From an uncultured Bacillota bacterium (GTDB lineage: Bacteria; Bacillota; UBA994; UBA5500), in the NCBI GenBank assembly GCA_937874815.1, contig CALNBW010000407.1, positions 1 through 16,273 of the forward strand: a stretch of 16,273 bases of DNA, read 5' to 3'. The notes under the pieces are model-generated. The model was not told the origin of the DNA and did no database searches. It was given only the letters and a program-made list of their open reading frames with translations. Positions 6,485-13,311 of this stretch are shown here, in pieces. The position numbers were made by a program, and so were the translations under genes. Position 1 is the stretch's first letter, and every line of letters starts with the position of its first letter.

Positions 6485-7303
6485 TTAATTGGCTAACTCA
6501 GCCAAGGCCTTAGCCAGCTCATCTGCGTTGGGGGCTTTTCCATGCCAGCCAGCCACGTTTTCCATGAAGGAAACGCCTTTGCCCTTGATTGTCTTAGCGA
6601 TGATTACAGTAGGCTTGTCCTTGATACTCTCGGCTTCATCATAGGCAGCCAATACCTGTTCAATGTCATGCCCGTCAATAGAGATTACGTGCCAGTTAAA
6701 CGCCTTCCACTTATCGTCCAGCGGATCCAGGCCAATGATCTCTTCTACGGTACCGTCAATTTGTAGATTATTGTAGTCAACAATAGCGCAGACATTTGCC
6801 AGCTTATAATGGGCTGCCGTCATGATGGCCTCCCATACCTGCCCTTCCTGCAGTTCTCCATCCCCTAATAAGCAATAAACACGGTAATCCTGCCCATTTA
6901 GACGGGCGGCTAGGGCTAGGCCATTGGCTTGCGAAAGCCCTTGCCCCAATGAACCGCTGGAGTTATCCAGGCCGGGGAGGCTAAGCATATGGGGGTGCCC
7001 CTGCAGCCGACTCCCCAGTTTACGCAAGGTGAGGAGTTCGTCGATAGGGAAATAGCCTGAGCGTGCTAGAACGCTATAGAGAACGGGAGCTACGTGCCCC
7101 TTAGAGAGAACAAAACGGTCCCGGTTAGCCCAGTCTGGGCGCTGGGGATCATGCCGCATTTTGGCGAAATAGAGGCTAACCAACAGCTCGACCGAGGAAA
7201 GCGAACCGCCCGGATGCCCTGAGCCGGCTGCCGCCGTCATCTTTACTATATCCCGCCGTACCTCTTTGCAGAGTGCTTGAAGTTCCTGCAGATCAGGTCG
7301 CAT
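6485..7303 (-). CDS. Transketolase, N-terminal subunit
   Basis: This is the thiamine-diphosphate-binding half (272 residues from the ATG at 7303). GSGHPGGS (H30), SKGH (H70), GHPH (H103) and the cofactor motif GDGELQEGQVWEA through YNN (147-179) are present, with AGWHGK (H254) near the end. I chose the ATG at 7303 because AAAGGAG (about 7320-7314) would fall inside the coding region if the frame began at the 7333 ATG, and because MRPDLQELQ fits the family start. It is followed at 20 nt by the C-terminal subunit. Confidence 0.93.
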   Translation of the reverse strand: MRPDLQELQALCKEVRRDIVKMTAAAGSGHPGGSLSSVELLVSLYFAKMRHDPQRPDWANRDRFVLSKGHVAPVLYSVLARSGYFPIDELLTLRKLGSRLQGHPHMLSLPGLDNSSGSLGQGLSQANGLALAARLNGQDYRVYCLLGDGELQEGQVWEAIMTAAHYKLANVCAIVDYNNLQIDGTVEEIIGLDPLDDKWKAFNWHVISIDGHDIEQVLAAYDEAESIKDKPTVIIAKTIKGKGVSFMENVAGWHGKAPNADELAKALAELAN

Positions 7304-7342
7304 TAGCGCATTGTCTCCTTTCAGCATTAGCATGTATATTAC

Positions 7343-7371
7343 GGGGCCGTCGGCCCCTGTAAATTATAGCA
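7343..7371 (-). promoter_or_regulatory. Extended -10 promoter and GC palindrome of the transketolase operon
   Basis: On the minus strand, TATGCTATAAT gives a perfect TATAAT (7368-7363) with the extended TGn element (7371-7369). No good -35 is seen at 17 nt. The transcribed leader then contains GGGGCC-GAC-GGCCCC (7357-7343), a perfect short palindrome that could be a hairpin or an operator, 40 nt before the start codon. Confidence 0.6.
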
Positions 7372-7387
7372 TAACCTTCTAAGGTCA

Positions 7388-7489
7388 GGGGACACACCTC
7401 TGCTGTGTTTTGTATAACGTTGGGAACAAAGCTAGATCTCCGCCTTTCCTGCAAGCTTGTTCGCAATCTCTGGGCAGAGGAATGTCCCC
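7388..7489. repeat. REP/MITE-like nested inverted repeat
   Basis: GGGGACACACCTCTGC (7388-7403) and GCAGAGGAATGTCCCC (7474-7489) are inverted repeats of 16 nt with two mismatches. A second nested pair, GAACAAAGC (7424-7432) and GCTTGTTC (7455-7462), lies inside. The GGGGACA...TGTCCCC ends resemble the termini of REP-type or RAYT-mobilised palindromic elements seen in many Bacillota. No transposase is encoded here, so it would be a non-autonomous copy. It fills most of the gap between the transketolase promoter and the broken gene at 7545-8049. Confidence 0.55.
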
Positions 7490-7544
7490 ATTGGATAGTG
7501 CCGGTCTTCTGCATGGATAGGTGGAGGCATTTGACGCTTAAGGC

Positions 7545-8049
7545 CTATGGGATGGTAGCGCCGGTTAGTTCAAACAGGGTGCCACCGATTTCTATGTTGA
7601 TGACAATGTTCTTGGCTTGGGGGTTGAGTGGAGGGAAGAGCAAGATGTAGCGCCAGATCCGATTGGTTGGTCGTATTTCGGCAACTAGGTCAATATCAGC
7701 CGGGCCAGAGAAGGTCATCGATAATTGTAGCGTTGACTTGGTTTGGCCCGGCCACTGGCGCACTGGCTAGATGCTCCAACAGCAGTGAGACCTTGGTATG
7801 GCTTTTGGTATCAGTAAAGGGAGAGTTAATGGCATAGTGTTTGTGTTTCTCTATATATTCCAGGCTCAAGCGTTGGTCACCCTCCTGACAGAAGATGCTG
7901 GAGGGAGCGGGCTGGGGATTCGTGGGGGACGCACTCACAGACTGGCCGCGGTAGTAAACGAATGTCACTTCTGTCCTAGGGGGTAGCAGCAGATACACCC
8001 CAGCCGTGACCAGGATAACAAAGGCTATTAGGGCGCTAGCTTTGCGCAT
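7545..8049 (-). pseudogene. Small secreted or membrane-anchored protein gene, frameshifted
   Basis: A strong ribosome binding site (AGAGGTGA) precedes the ATG at 8049. The first frame gives an N-terminal membrane segment or signal (about 7-22, LIAFVILVTAGVYLLL), a Pro/Ser-rich stretch, and stops at 7696 after 117 residues. A second frame, offset by +1, runs 7763-7545 and encodes beta-strand-like sequence (STLQLSMTFSGPADIDLVAE and on) ending GGTLFELTGATIP. It has no ribosome binding site of its own and a stop just before its GTG. Together they look like one gene of about 165 codons with a one-base shift between about 7769 and 7696. No family is recognised. A sequencing error would look the same. 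Confidence 0.55.
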
Positions 8050-8110
8050 ATTTTCATCACCTCTCTGCTGCAGTTTACGCTCTTTGCAGCAGGTTAATGT
8101 GTGACGAGGT

Positions 8111-8146
8111 AAAACACAAACACCCCTGGTCGGAACCAGGGGTGTT
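8111..8146 (-). terminator. Intrinsic terminator of mgtE
   Basis: On the minus strand AACACCCCTGGT and ACCAGGGGTGTT form a 12-bp stem (8146-8119) around a 4-nt loop, followed by TGTGTTTT. It begins 12 nt after the mgtE stop. Confidence 0.87.
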
Positions 8147-8157
8147 GCGGTAGTAGG

Positions 8158-9489
8158 TTAATATACACCAAGCACAGCTCCGGCGATGGAGAAATAAGCG
8201 ATAAGTGCTAAAGCATCAACGATGGTTGTAATCAGCGGACCGGCCATGATAGCGGGGTCAATATTAACTAACTGAGCCAGGATAGGTAGAATTCCGCCTA
8301 CGATTTTGGCTAATATGATAGTCACTACTAGGGTGAGGCTGACCACTAGCGCAACATCGGCTGGGTATTTTTCGATTAGGATGATGCGGGCAAAGTTAAC
8401 CACGGCTAGAGCAACGCCCACTAAACTACTGACAGAAAACTCCCTCGCTATCACTCGCCACCAGTCTTTTACTTTGATGTCACCTAAGGCCAGACCACGA
8501 ATGACGAGTGTGGATGACTGGGAGCCGGCGTTACCGCCGGTATCCATCAGCATGGGGATAAAAACGGCCAGAAAAACCACCTGGGCCAGCATCTCTTCAT
8601 AGCGGCGCATGATTTGGCCAGTAAAAGTAGCCGAAACCATCAATATCAGCAGCCAACCGAAACGTTGGCTAGCTAACTTAAGAATAGGTGTTGATAAATA
8701 GGGGGTATCACTAGGTTGCATAGCAGCCATACGCTGAATATCTTCAGTTGCTTCTTCGTCAACTACGTCAATAATGTCGTCACTAGTAACAATACCTTTT
8801 AGTACACCATGTTCATCAACTACCGGCAGGGCCACTAGGTCGTAGCGCCGGAATAGAGCGGCCACCTGCTCCTGGTCTTCGTCATCAGTGACCCGCACCG
8901 GGTTAGAACGCATTATTGAGGACACTTGGGTGTTCGGGTGGGCCAACACCAGATCGCGTAAGGAAAGAACGCCCACCAGACGCCCTCTTCTATCAATCAC
9001 ATAGGTGTAGTAAATGGTCTCTGCATGTTCTGCTTCGGTACGAATCACCTGTAAGGCTTTATCCACTGTCCATTCAGGACGCACAGTAAGAAACTCTGTG
9101 GTCATGATGGAGCCTGAAGACTCCTCTTCGTAGCTGATTAGGTCGTGCAGTGGACTATCCACAGGCATAGCGTTCATTATACGCTCGCTCAGGTCATCGG
9201 GGAGCCAATTGAGCATATCTACCGCATCGTCGGGGGACATAGCACCGATAATCTCTAGGGCTAGTTCGGTAGATACTAGGCTGAGCAAACGTTTGGCTTG
9301 AGCTTCATCAAATTCTTGCACCACAACAGCTAACATATCAGGGCTAATGTGGGGCAAGAGCTGTAGTAATTCTTCGTCAGAGAGTGAGGCTAGGGCATCG
9401 GCCAAGTCTGCCGGCATAGTGTCGGCAAATAGGGCGTACAACTGGCTTGGGTTTTCTGCAAGCAACTGCTTGAGTAATTCTTTGGGCAT
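8158..9489 (-). CDS. mgtE: MgtE-family Mg2+ channel/transporter
   Basis: This 443-residue protein has the full MgtE layout: an acidic helical N-domain (1-125), two CBS domains (about 127-185 and 190-247), a linker helix, and a five-helix membrane domain (about 275-443). Signatures PMLMDTGGNAGSQSS (312-326) and DPAIMAGPLITTIVDALAL (411-429) are intact; D411 corresponds to the Mg2+-coordinating Asp of the pore. Known MgtE channels close when the N and CBS domains bind intracellular Mg2+. I chose the ATG at 9489 because GGGGGTG precedes it by 6 nt; the longer frame from GTG 9498 would place that site too close. A 260-nt leader with promoter, small ORF and terminator precedes the gene. Confidence 0.95.
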   Translation of the reverse strand: MPKELLKQLLAENPSQLYALFADTMPADLADALASLSDEELLQLLPHISPDMLAVVVQEFDEAQAKRLLSLVSTELALEIIGAMSPDDAVDMLNWLPDDLSERIMNAMPVDSPLHDLISYEEESSGSIMTTEFLTVRPEWTVDKALQVIRTEAEHAETIYYTYVIDRRGRLVGVLSLRDLVLAHPNTQVSSIMRSNPVRVTDDEDQEQVAALFRRYDLVALPVVDEHGVLKGIVTSDDIIDVVDEEATEDIQRMAAMQPSDTPYLSTPILKLASQRFGWLLILMVSATFTGQIMRRYEEMLAQVVFLAVFIPMLMDTGGNAGSQSSTLVIRGLALGDIKVKDWWRVIAREFSVSSLVGVALAVVNFARIILIEKYPADVALVVSLTLVVTIILAKIVGGILPILAQLVNIDPAIMAGPLITTIVDALALIAYFSIAGAVLGVY

Positions 9490-9546
9490 CGTCAACACCC
9501 CCTGCTGTTCGAGGGCGCGCTGCCTAGAAAAGTGATATAGGTCATG

Positions 9547-9577
9547 AAAAATGCGCCTCCTTTGCGAGGAGGCGCAT
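9547..9577 (-). terminator. Leader terminator upstream of mgtE
   Basis: ATGCGCCTCCT (9577-9567 on the minus strand), loop CGCAA and AGGAGGCGCAT (9561-9551) form a perfect 11-bp stem followed by TTTTTC. It lies inside the mgtE transcription unit, 57 nt before the gene's start, so it should control read-through into mgtE instead of ending an upstream gene. Confidence 0.88.
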
Positions 9578-9636
9578 CAATAATCAAAGCACACTAAATA
9601 AGCGCCGTAGAATCGTGCCTGACGACGTGCCTCCTC
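9566..9636 (-). promoter_or_regulatory. Candidate antiterminator pairing in the mgtE leader
   Basis: GAGGAGGC (9636-9629 on the minus strand) is exactly complementary to GCCTCCTC (9573-9566), which is most of the 5' arm and first loop base of the leader terminator. Pairing of the two segments would prevent the terminator from forming. The upstream segment lies within codons 16-19 of the leader ORF, so ribosome occupancy could decide which structure forms. An outer pairing, CAAAGCA (9652-9646) with TGCTTTG (9591-9585), could bring the segments together. This is inferred from complementarity only. Confidence 0.6.
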
Positions 9637-9683
9637 AGACTATATTGCTTTGTTCTAGGTCGAGGGTAACCGTCGCTTTCCAC
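9594..9683 (-). CDS. Candidate mgtE leader peptide (29 aa)
   Basis: A GTG start at 9683 is preceded, with 8-nt spacing, by GAGGTGA, an exact 7-nt match to the ribosome binding consensus. The frame runs 29 codons to TAG at 9594-9596. The peptide begins MESDGYPRPRTK and continues Arg/His-rich, including a tandem AGG-AGG. The stop lies 16 nt before the terminator stem. Salmonella MgtL, the leader peptide of mgtA, begins MEPDPTPLPRRR (from memory), so both have an acidic/proline start followed by basic residues. In that family of mechanisms, low Mg2+ destabilises ribosomes on such sequences and switches on the transporter. The similarity is compositional and could be convergent or accidental. Confidence 0.6.
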   Translation of the reverse strand: MESDGYPRPRTKQYSLRRHVVRHDSTALI

Positions 9684-9757
9684 GACAAAACTCACCTCTT
9701 AGTATGGTATTATTGTGGCTGTGATACGCATGGTAACCATGTTAGCAGCCCATTAAC

Positions 9758-9786
9758 ATACTATGCATAGCGGTCTGCATTGTCAA
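9758..9786 (-). promoter_or_regulatory. Sigma-70-type promoter of the mgtE leader
   Basis: The minus strand has TTGACA (9786-9781), a 17-nt spacer, and TAGTAT (9763-9758). The -35 is perfect and the -10 matches four of six bases. Transcription would start near 9751, giving a leader of about 260 nt before the mgtE start. The spacer contains the palindrome CTATGCATAG, a possible operator. Confidence 0.75.
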
Positions 9787-9875
9787 TGCATCAACAGCCA
9801 TTTCCGTGGTTAATGACAGAAATAATATCATATGCGGCGGGCCGCCAGCCTATGCCTTTGGAGGCTCTAATAGCA

Positions 9876-10859
9876 TTAGGCCAGAATTCCTACAGCACGA
9901 AACCATTCGATGGTAGCCCGAATGGATTCTTGAATGGGTCGGGGCTGATACCCGAGTTCGTTGCTAGCTCTTGCATGGCTGATCAAGCCGTTTGACTGCA
10001 GTACATAGAGGGATTGTTGGGTAAAATGAGCCCCACCGCTGCCTAGTAGCTGCATGCGCTCAGCGATGCGGGAAGCAAAAAGGGCCAAGGGGAAGGGTAC
10101 ACAAAGGCGGACTCGCTGTTTGCCTACCAGAGAATCGACAATCTGGGTGACTTCCCTGATGGTGACGTATTCACCCGAGAGAATGTAGGTTTCCCCAGTA
10201 CGCCCCTGGTTGCAAGCCGCAATTAGGCCCTGAGCCACGTCGCGTACATCAACGAAATCGTATCCCCCGCGCACATAGGCTCCTAGTTTGCCCCGGGCAG
10301 CATTATAGAGCAGGCGGCCGACAATTGATGGTTCGAAATCATAAGGTCCAATTATCCCGGAAGGGCAGGCAATTACAGCATCTAGCCCTCGGTTTACGGC
10401 AGCGAGCACGGCCAATGATGCTTGTGCTTTCGTTTTTCCATAATCACCATATACTCGCTCCGGATCAAACGGATACGCCTCGCTTAAGGCTACGCCTGCG
10501 GGAGGTTCCACGAGGGCGTGCACTGAACTTGTGTGTACTAGACGTCGTACTTCCTGGGAGAGACAAGCTTCAATTACGTTGGCGGTGCCGCCGACGTTAA
10601 CTTGGTGCATCAGGTCGCGTTGTCCAGGCATCACACTAACGATGCCCGCCAGATGAAAAACGGTGTCGGCATTTTGGAAAGCTAGTTTTAATGACTCAAC
10701 ATTGCGTACATCGGCAACGACTTTCTCCACGTCCAGGTCGGCAAGCGAGCTGGCAGGATCGTTAGGTAAAATGACCACCCTTACCTTCTCCTGCCGCGTT
10801 AGCAGTTCGCGAACAAGCACGTTACCAAGATGTCCGCTGGCCCCCGTTACTACTTTCAT
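9876..10859 (-). CDS. Extended SDR NAD(P)-dependent epimerase/reductase
   Basis: This 327-residue protein of the extended short-chain dehydrogenase family resembles dihydroflavonol-reductase-like and nucleoside-sugar epimerase enzymes. The cofactor motif TGASGHLG (5-12) fits GxxGxxG. FHLAG (68-72), the catalytic Ser in HTSSVHA (109-115) and Y140-GKT-K144 (YxxxK) are present. The substrate cannot be told from sequence. I chose the ATG at 10859 because MKVVTGASG is the natural start of the fold, although GGGAGG directly abuts it; TTG 10880 and ATG 10877 are in frame but have no ribosome binding site. It lies alone between the mgtE control region and the divergent miaB. Confidence 0.88.
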   Translation of the reverse strand: MKVVTGASGHLGNVLVRELLTRQEKVRVVILPNDPASSLADLDVEKVVADVRNVESLKLAFQNADTVFHLAGIVSVMPGQRDLMHQVNVGGTANVIEACLSQEVRRLVHTSSVHALVEPPAGVALSEAYPFDPERVYGDYGKTKAQASLAVLAAVNRGLDAVIACPSGIIGPYDFEPSIVGRLLYNAARGKLGAYVRGGYDFVDVRDVAQGLIAACNQGRTGETYILSGEYVTIREVTQIVDSLVGKQRVRLCVPFPLALFASRIAERMQLLGSGGAHFTQQSLYVLQSNGLISHARASNELGYQPRPIQESIRATIEWFRAVGILA

Positions 10860-11000
10860 CCTCCCACATCCATTCATCAAGATAGGCAGTTGGTTGCCTT
10901 GACAACTAATTTGCCGCTAAACGGCACTTTTCCTGCTGTTGCCGTAGAATTTCTTTGCTTAATTGCCGCTTTAACGTACAATTAACTGGGGGTGTTACTC

Positions 11001-12329
11001 TTGAACGCACAAACACAGAAATACTATAAAATAATCACCTACGGTTGCCAGATGAACGAACACGATGCGGAGGTGTTGGCTGGGCAACTGGAGCAGCTTG
11101 ATTATTTGCCGATAGATAACGATGCTGAAGCTGATTTGGTTATTTTGATTACCTGCGCGGTGCGGGAGCACGCCGAACAACGGGTATACGGAAAAATTGG
11201 CGAGCTATATCGCCTGAAGCAGGAGAACCCAAATTTGGTGCTAGCTGTTGGCGGCTGCATGTCGCAGCAAGAGGATGTGGCTAAGAAGCTAAAGCAGCGT
11301 TTTCCTTACTTGGATATCATTTTTGGAACCCACAACCTAACCCACTTCCCTGAGTTATTGCGGGCGGCTCAGGCCAGCCAAGAAACCGTGCTGGAAATCC
11401 TCGATCGCGAGGGCGAGATTAGGGAGCACTTGCCCCAAGTGCGGCAGGATGGGCTTAAGGCTTGGACAACTATCATGTATGGGTGTAACAACTTTTGCAC
11501 CTACTGTGTGGTACCTTATGTGCGTGGCCGGGAGCGCAGTCGGCAACCGGAGAGCATTATTGCTGAAGTAAAGGACTTAGCGAGCAGAGGGTACCAGGAG
11601 GTTAGTCTACTCGGGCAAAACGTTAACAGCTACGGCAAGGACTTAGCACAAGACTACGACTTTGCTGATCTGCTAAGAGCGGTCAATGAGACGGGTATCA
11701 GTCGCATTCGTTTCATGACGTCGCACCCTAAAGATATTAGCCCACGCCTAATTGAAGCTATGGCGACATGCGAGCACGTAATGGAGCATTTACACTTGCC
11801 AGTGCAAGCCGGCAGTAACCGCATCTTGCAGGCTATGAATCGGCGCTATACACGGGAACGCTATTTGCAGTTGGTCGATGAGATTCGTACTGCCATTCCA
11901 GATATCTCGCTGACAACAGATATCATTGTCGGATTCCCGGGAGAAACAGAGGAGGATTTCGCGGATACGCTGAGCCTCATGGAAACAGTGCGTTATGACG
12001 CTGCCTTTACTTTCGCTTATTCTCCCCGCGGGGGCACGCCGGCCGCCAAAATGCTGGAACAAGTTGAAGAAGCCGTTAGCAAGGAGCGTCTGCAGCGCCT
12101 TAACGAGCTGCAAGCCCGTATCAGTATGGAACGTAACCAGGAACTTATCGGTAGCCAACAAGAGTTGCTGGTAGAAGGCCCTAGCAAGAACGACCCCAGT
12201 AGGCTTACTGGGCGAACCCGCGGCAACAAACTGGTCCACTTCATTGGCCCGGAAGAACTCAGTGGCCAACTGGTGCCAGTACGTATCACTCAAGCCCAAA
12301 CCTGGAACCTCTTTGGGGAGCTAATCTAG
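11001..12329 (+). CDS. miaB: tRNA-2-methylthio-N6-dimethylallyladenosine synthase MiaB
   Basis: This radical SAM methylthiotransferase modifies A37 of tRNAs that read UNN codons. The product from TTG 11001 is 442 residues. The N-terminal UPF0004 domain carries auxiliary-cluster cysteines C16 (TYGCQMNEHD), C52 and C86. The radical SAM motif is C162-x3-C166-x2-C169, followed by RGRERSR. LGQNVNSYG and TTDIIVGFPGETEEDF are typical of MiaB, as is the C-terminal TRAM domain (about 382-442). GGGGGTG lies 6 nt before the TTG; the GTG at 10992 would overlap that site. A possible -10 (TAGAAT) is at 10945-10950. The usual neighbours miaA and mutS are not here. Confidence 0.94.
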   Translation: MNAQTQKYYKIITYGCQMNEHDAEVLAGQLEQLDYLPIDNDAEADLVILITCAVREHAEQRVYGKIGELYRLKQENPNLVLAVGGCMSQQEDVAKKLKQRFPYLDIIFGTHNLTHFPELLRAAQASQETVLEILDREGEIREHLPQVRQDGLKAWTTIMYGCNNFCTYCVVPYVRGRERSRQPESIIAEVKDLASRGYQEVSLLGQNVNSYGKDLAQDYDFADLLRAVNETGISRIRFMTSHPKDISPRLIEAMATCEHVMEHLHLPVQAGSNRILQAMNRRYTRERYLQLVDEIRTAIPDISLTTDIIVGFPGETEEDFADTLSLMETVRYDAAFTFAYSPRGGTPAAKMLEQVEEAVSKERLQRLNELQARISMERNQELIGSQQELLVEGPSKNDPSRLTGRTRGNKLVHFIGPEELSGQLVPVRITQAQTWNLFGELI

Positions 12330-12406
12330 TGCAGGCAGGAATACGCTTGTTCCACTAGAATATTGCATTAAGTCACGTGTATACATGTTAGCTGGAGGCG
12401 TGTTTC

Positions 12407-13294
12407 ATGCAGCAAGGAATTATCTTCAACATGCAGCGCTTTTCTATCCACGATGGGCCGGGCATCAGGACCACCGTTTTTCTCAAGGGATGTCCGCTCA
12501 ATTGCGCCTGGTGCCATAATCCCGAGAGCCAATATCCTCTGCCGGAGGTTATGGTGCGAGCTGAACGCTGCCAGGGGTGTGGCGCTTGCGTGCGCGTCTG
12601 TGGCCAGGGCAGCGCGCATATCAAGGACGGCAGACGACAGCCAGCTCATTGTTCTGCCTGCGGAGATTGCGTTACCGCCTGCATGCAAGGCGCTCTGGAG
12701 CTAGTGGGGCGGGCACAGACGGTGGAGCAGGTCATGCAGGAAGTAATGAAGGATGAACTATTCTACGATCAGTCAGGTGGCGGAGTTAGCTTTTCCGGTG
12801 GCGAGCCCTTGCTGCAGGTAGAGTTTTTGGATGGCTTGTTGCTAGCTTGCCGCCAGCAAGGTCTGCATACGGTGCTAGACACTTGCGGTTATGCTCCTTG
12901 GGAGGTTCTGGCCAAACTAGTGCCTTTAGTTGACCTCTTTCTCTTCGATGTAAAGCTAATGGATGAAGAGCGGCACATACAATTTACCGGCCAGTCAAAT
13001 CGGCAGATTTTAGAAAACTTGCAGCGCCTCACACAGATACACCGCCAGGTGGAGGTGCGGGTGCCCATTATCCCGGGGGTTAATGATGACCGTGCTAACC
13101 TAGTAGCTCTCGCTGCTTATTTGCGTCCCTTACCAATTCTAGGGGTAAGGTTATTACCGTACCACAACTATGGGGTGCCTAAGTACGCTCACCTGGGGCA
13201 GGCATATCGTTTGCCAGAAACATTGGCATCTGGAGAAATAGCAGTTGAGCTCAGTGCCGCCCATTTGCGTGAGGCCGGCTTAGCAGTGCTATAG
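12407..13294 (+). CDS. Glycyl radical enzyme activase (radical SAM)
   Basis: This 295-residue activase installs the glycyl radical on the enzyme encoded just downstream. FSIHDGPGIRT (12-22) and GCPLNCAWCHNPES (28-41) contain the radical SAM cysteines C29, C33 and C36. An inserted ferredoxin-like domain has two 4Fe-4S motifs (C55, C58, C61, C65 and C82, C85, C88, C92), typical of activases for non-PFL glycyl radical enzymes. SFSGGEPLLQ (128-137) is the SAM-binding GGE motif. GGAGG lies 8 nt before the ATG. The partner gene starts 17 nt after the stop, so the two form an operon. Confidence 0.94.
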   Translation: MQQGIIFNMQRFSIHDGPGIRTTVFLKGCPLNCAWCHNPESQYPLPEVMVRAERCQGCGACVRVCGQGSAHIKDGRRQPAHCSACGDCVTACMQGALELVGRAQTVEQVMQEVMKDELFYDQSGGGVSFSGGEPLLQVEFLDGLLLACRQQGLHTVLDTCGYAPWEVLAKLVPLVDLFLFDVKLMDEERHIQFTGQSNRQILENLQRLTQIHRQVEVRVPIIPGVNDDRANLVALAAYLRPLPILGVRLLPYHNYGVPKYAHLGQAYRLPETLASGEIAVELSAAHLREAGLAVL

Positions 13295-13311
13295 AGAAAG
13301 GGGAGAAGAGG

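Noticed and set aside
9699..9740. A 13-codon ORF (starting MVTMRITA) ahead of the leader peptide
   Set aside because: It has no ribosome binding site and begins about a dozen nucleotides from the predicted transcript start. The region more likely forms hairpins.
9580..9753. M-box (ykoK), yybP-ykoY or other known metal riboswitch before mgtE
   Set aside because: A GAGGTGAG string recalls the start of the M-box, but the other conserved M-box segments were not found by eye, and that string is better explained as a ribosome binding site for the small ORF. A covariance search would settle it.
10911..10968. Three TTGCCG repeats (10911, 10939, 10963) as an operator before miaB
   Set aside because: The repeats are only 6 nt, unevenly spaced (28 and 24 nt), and could be chance.
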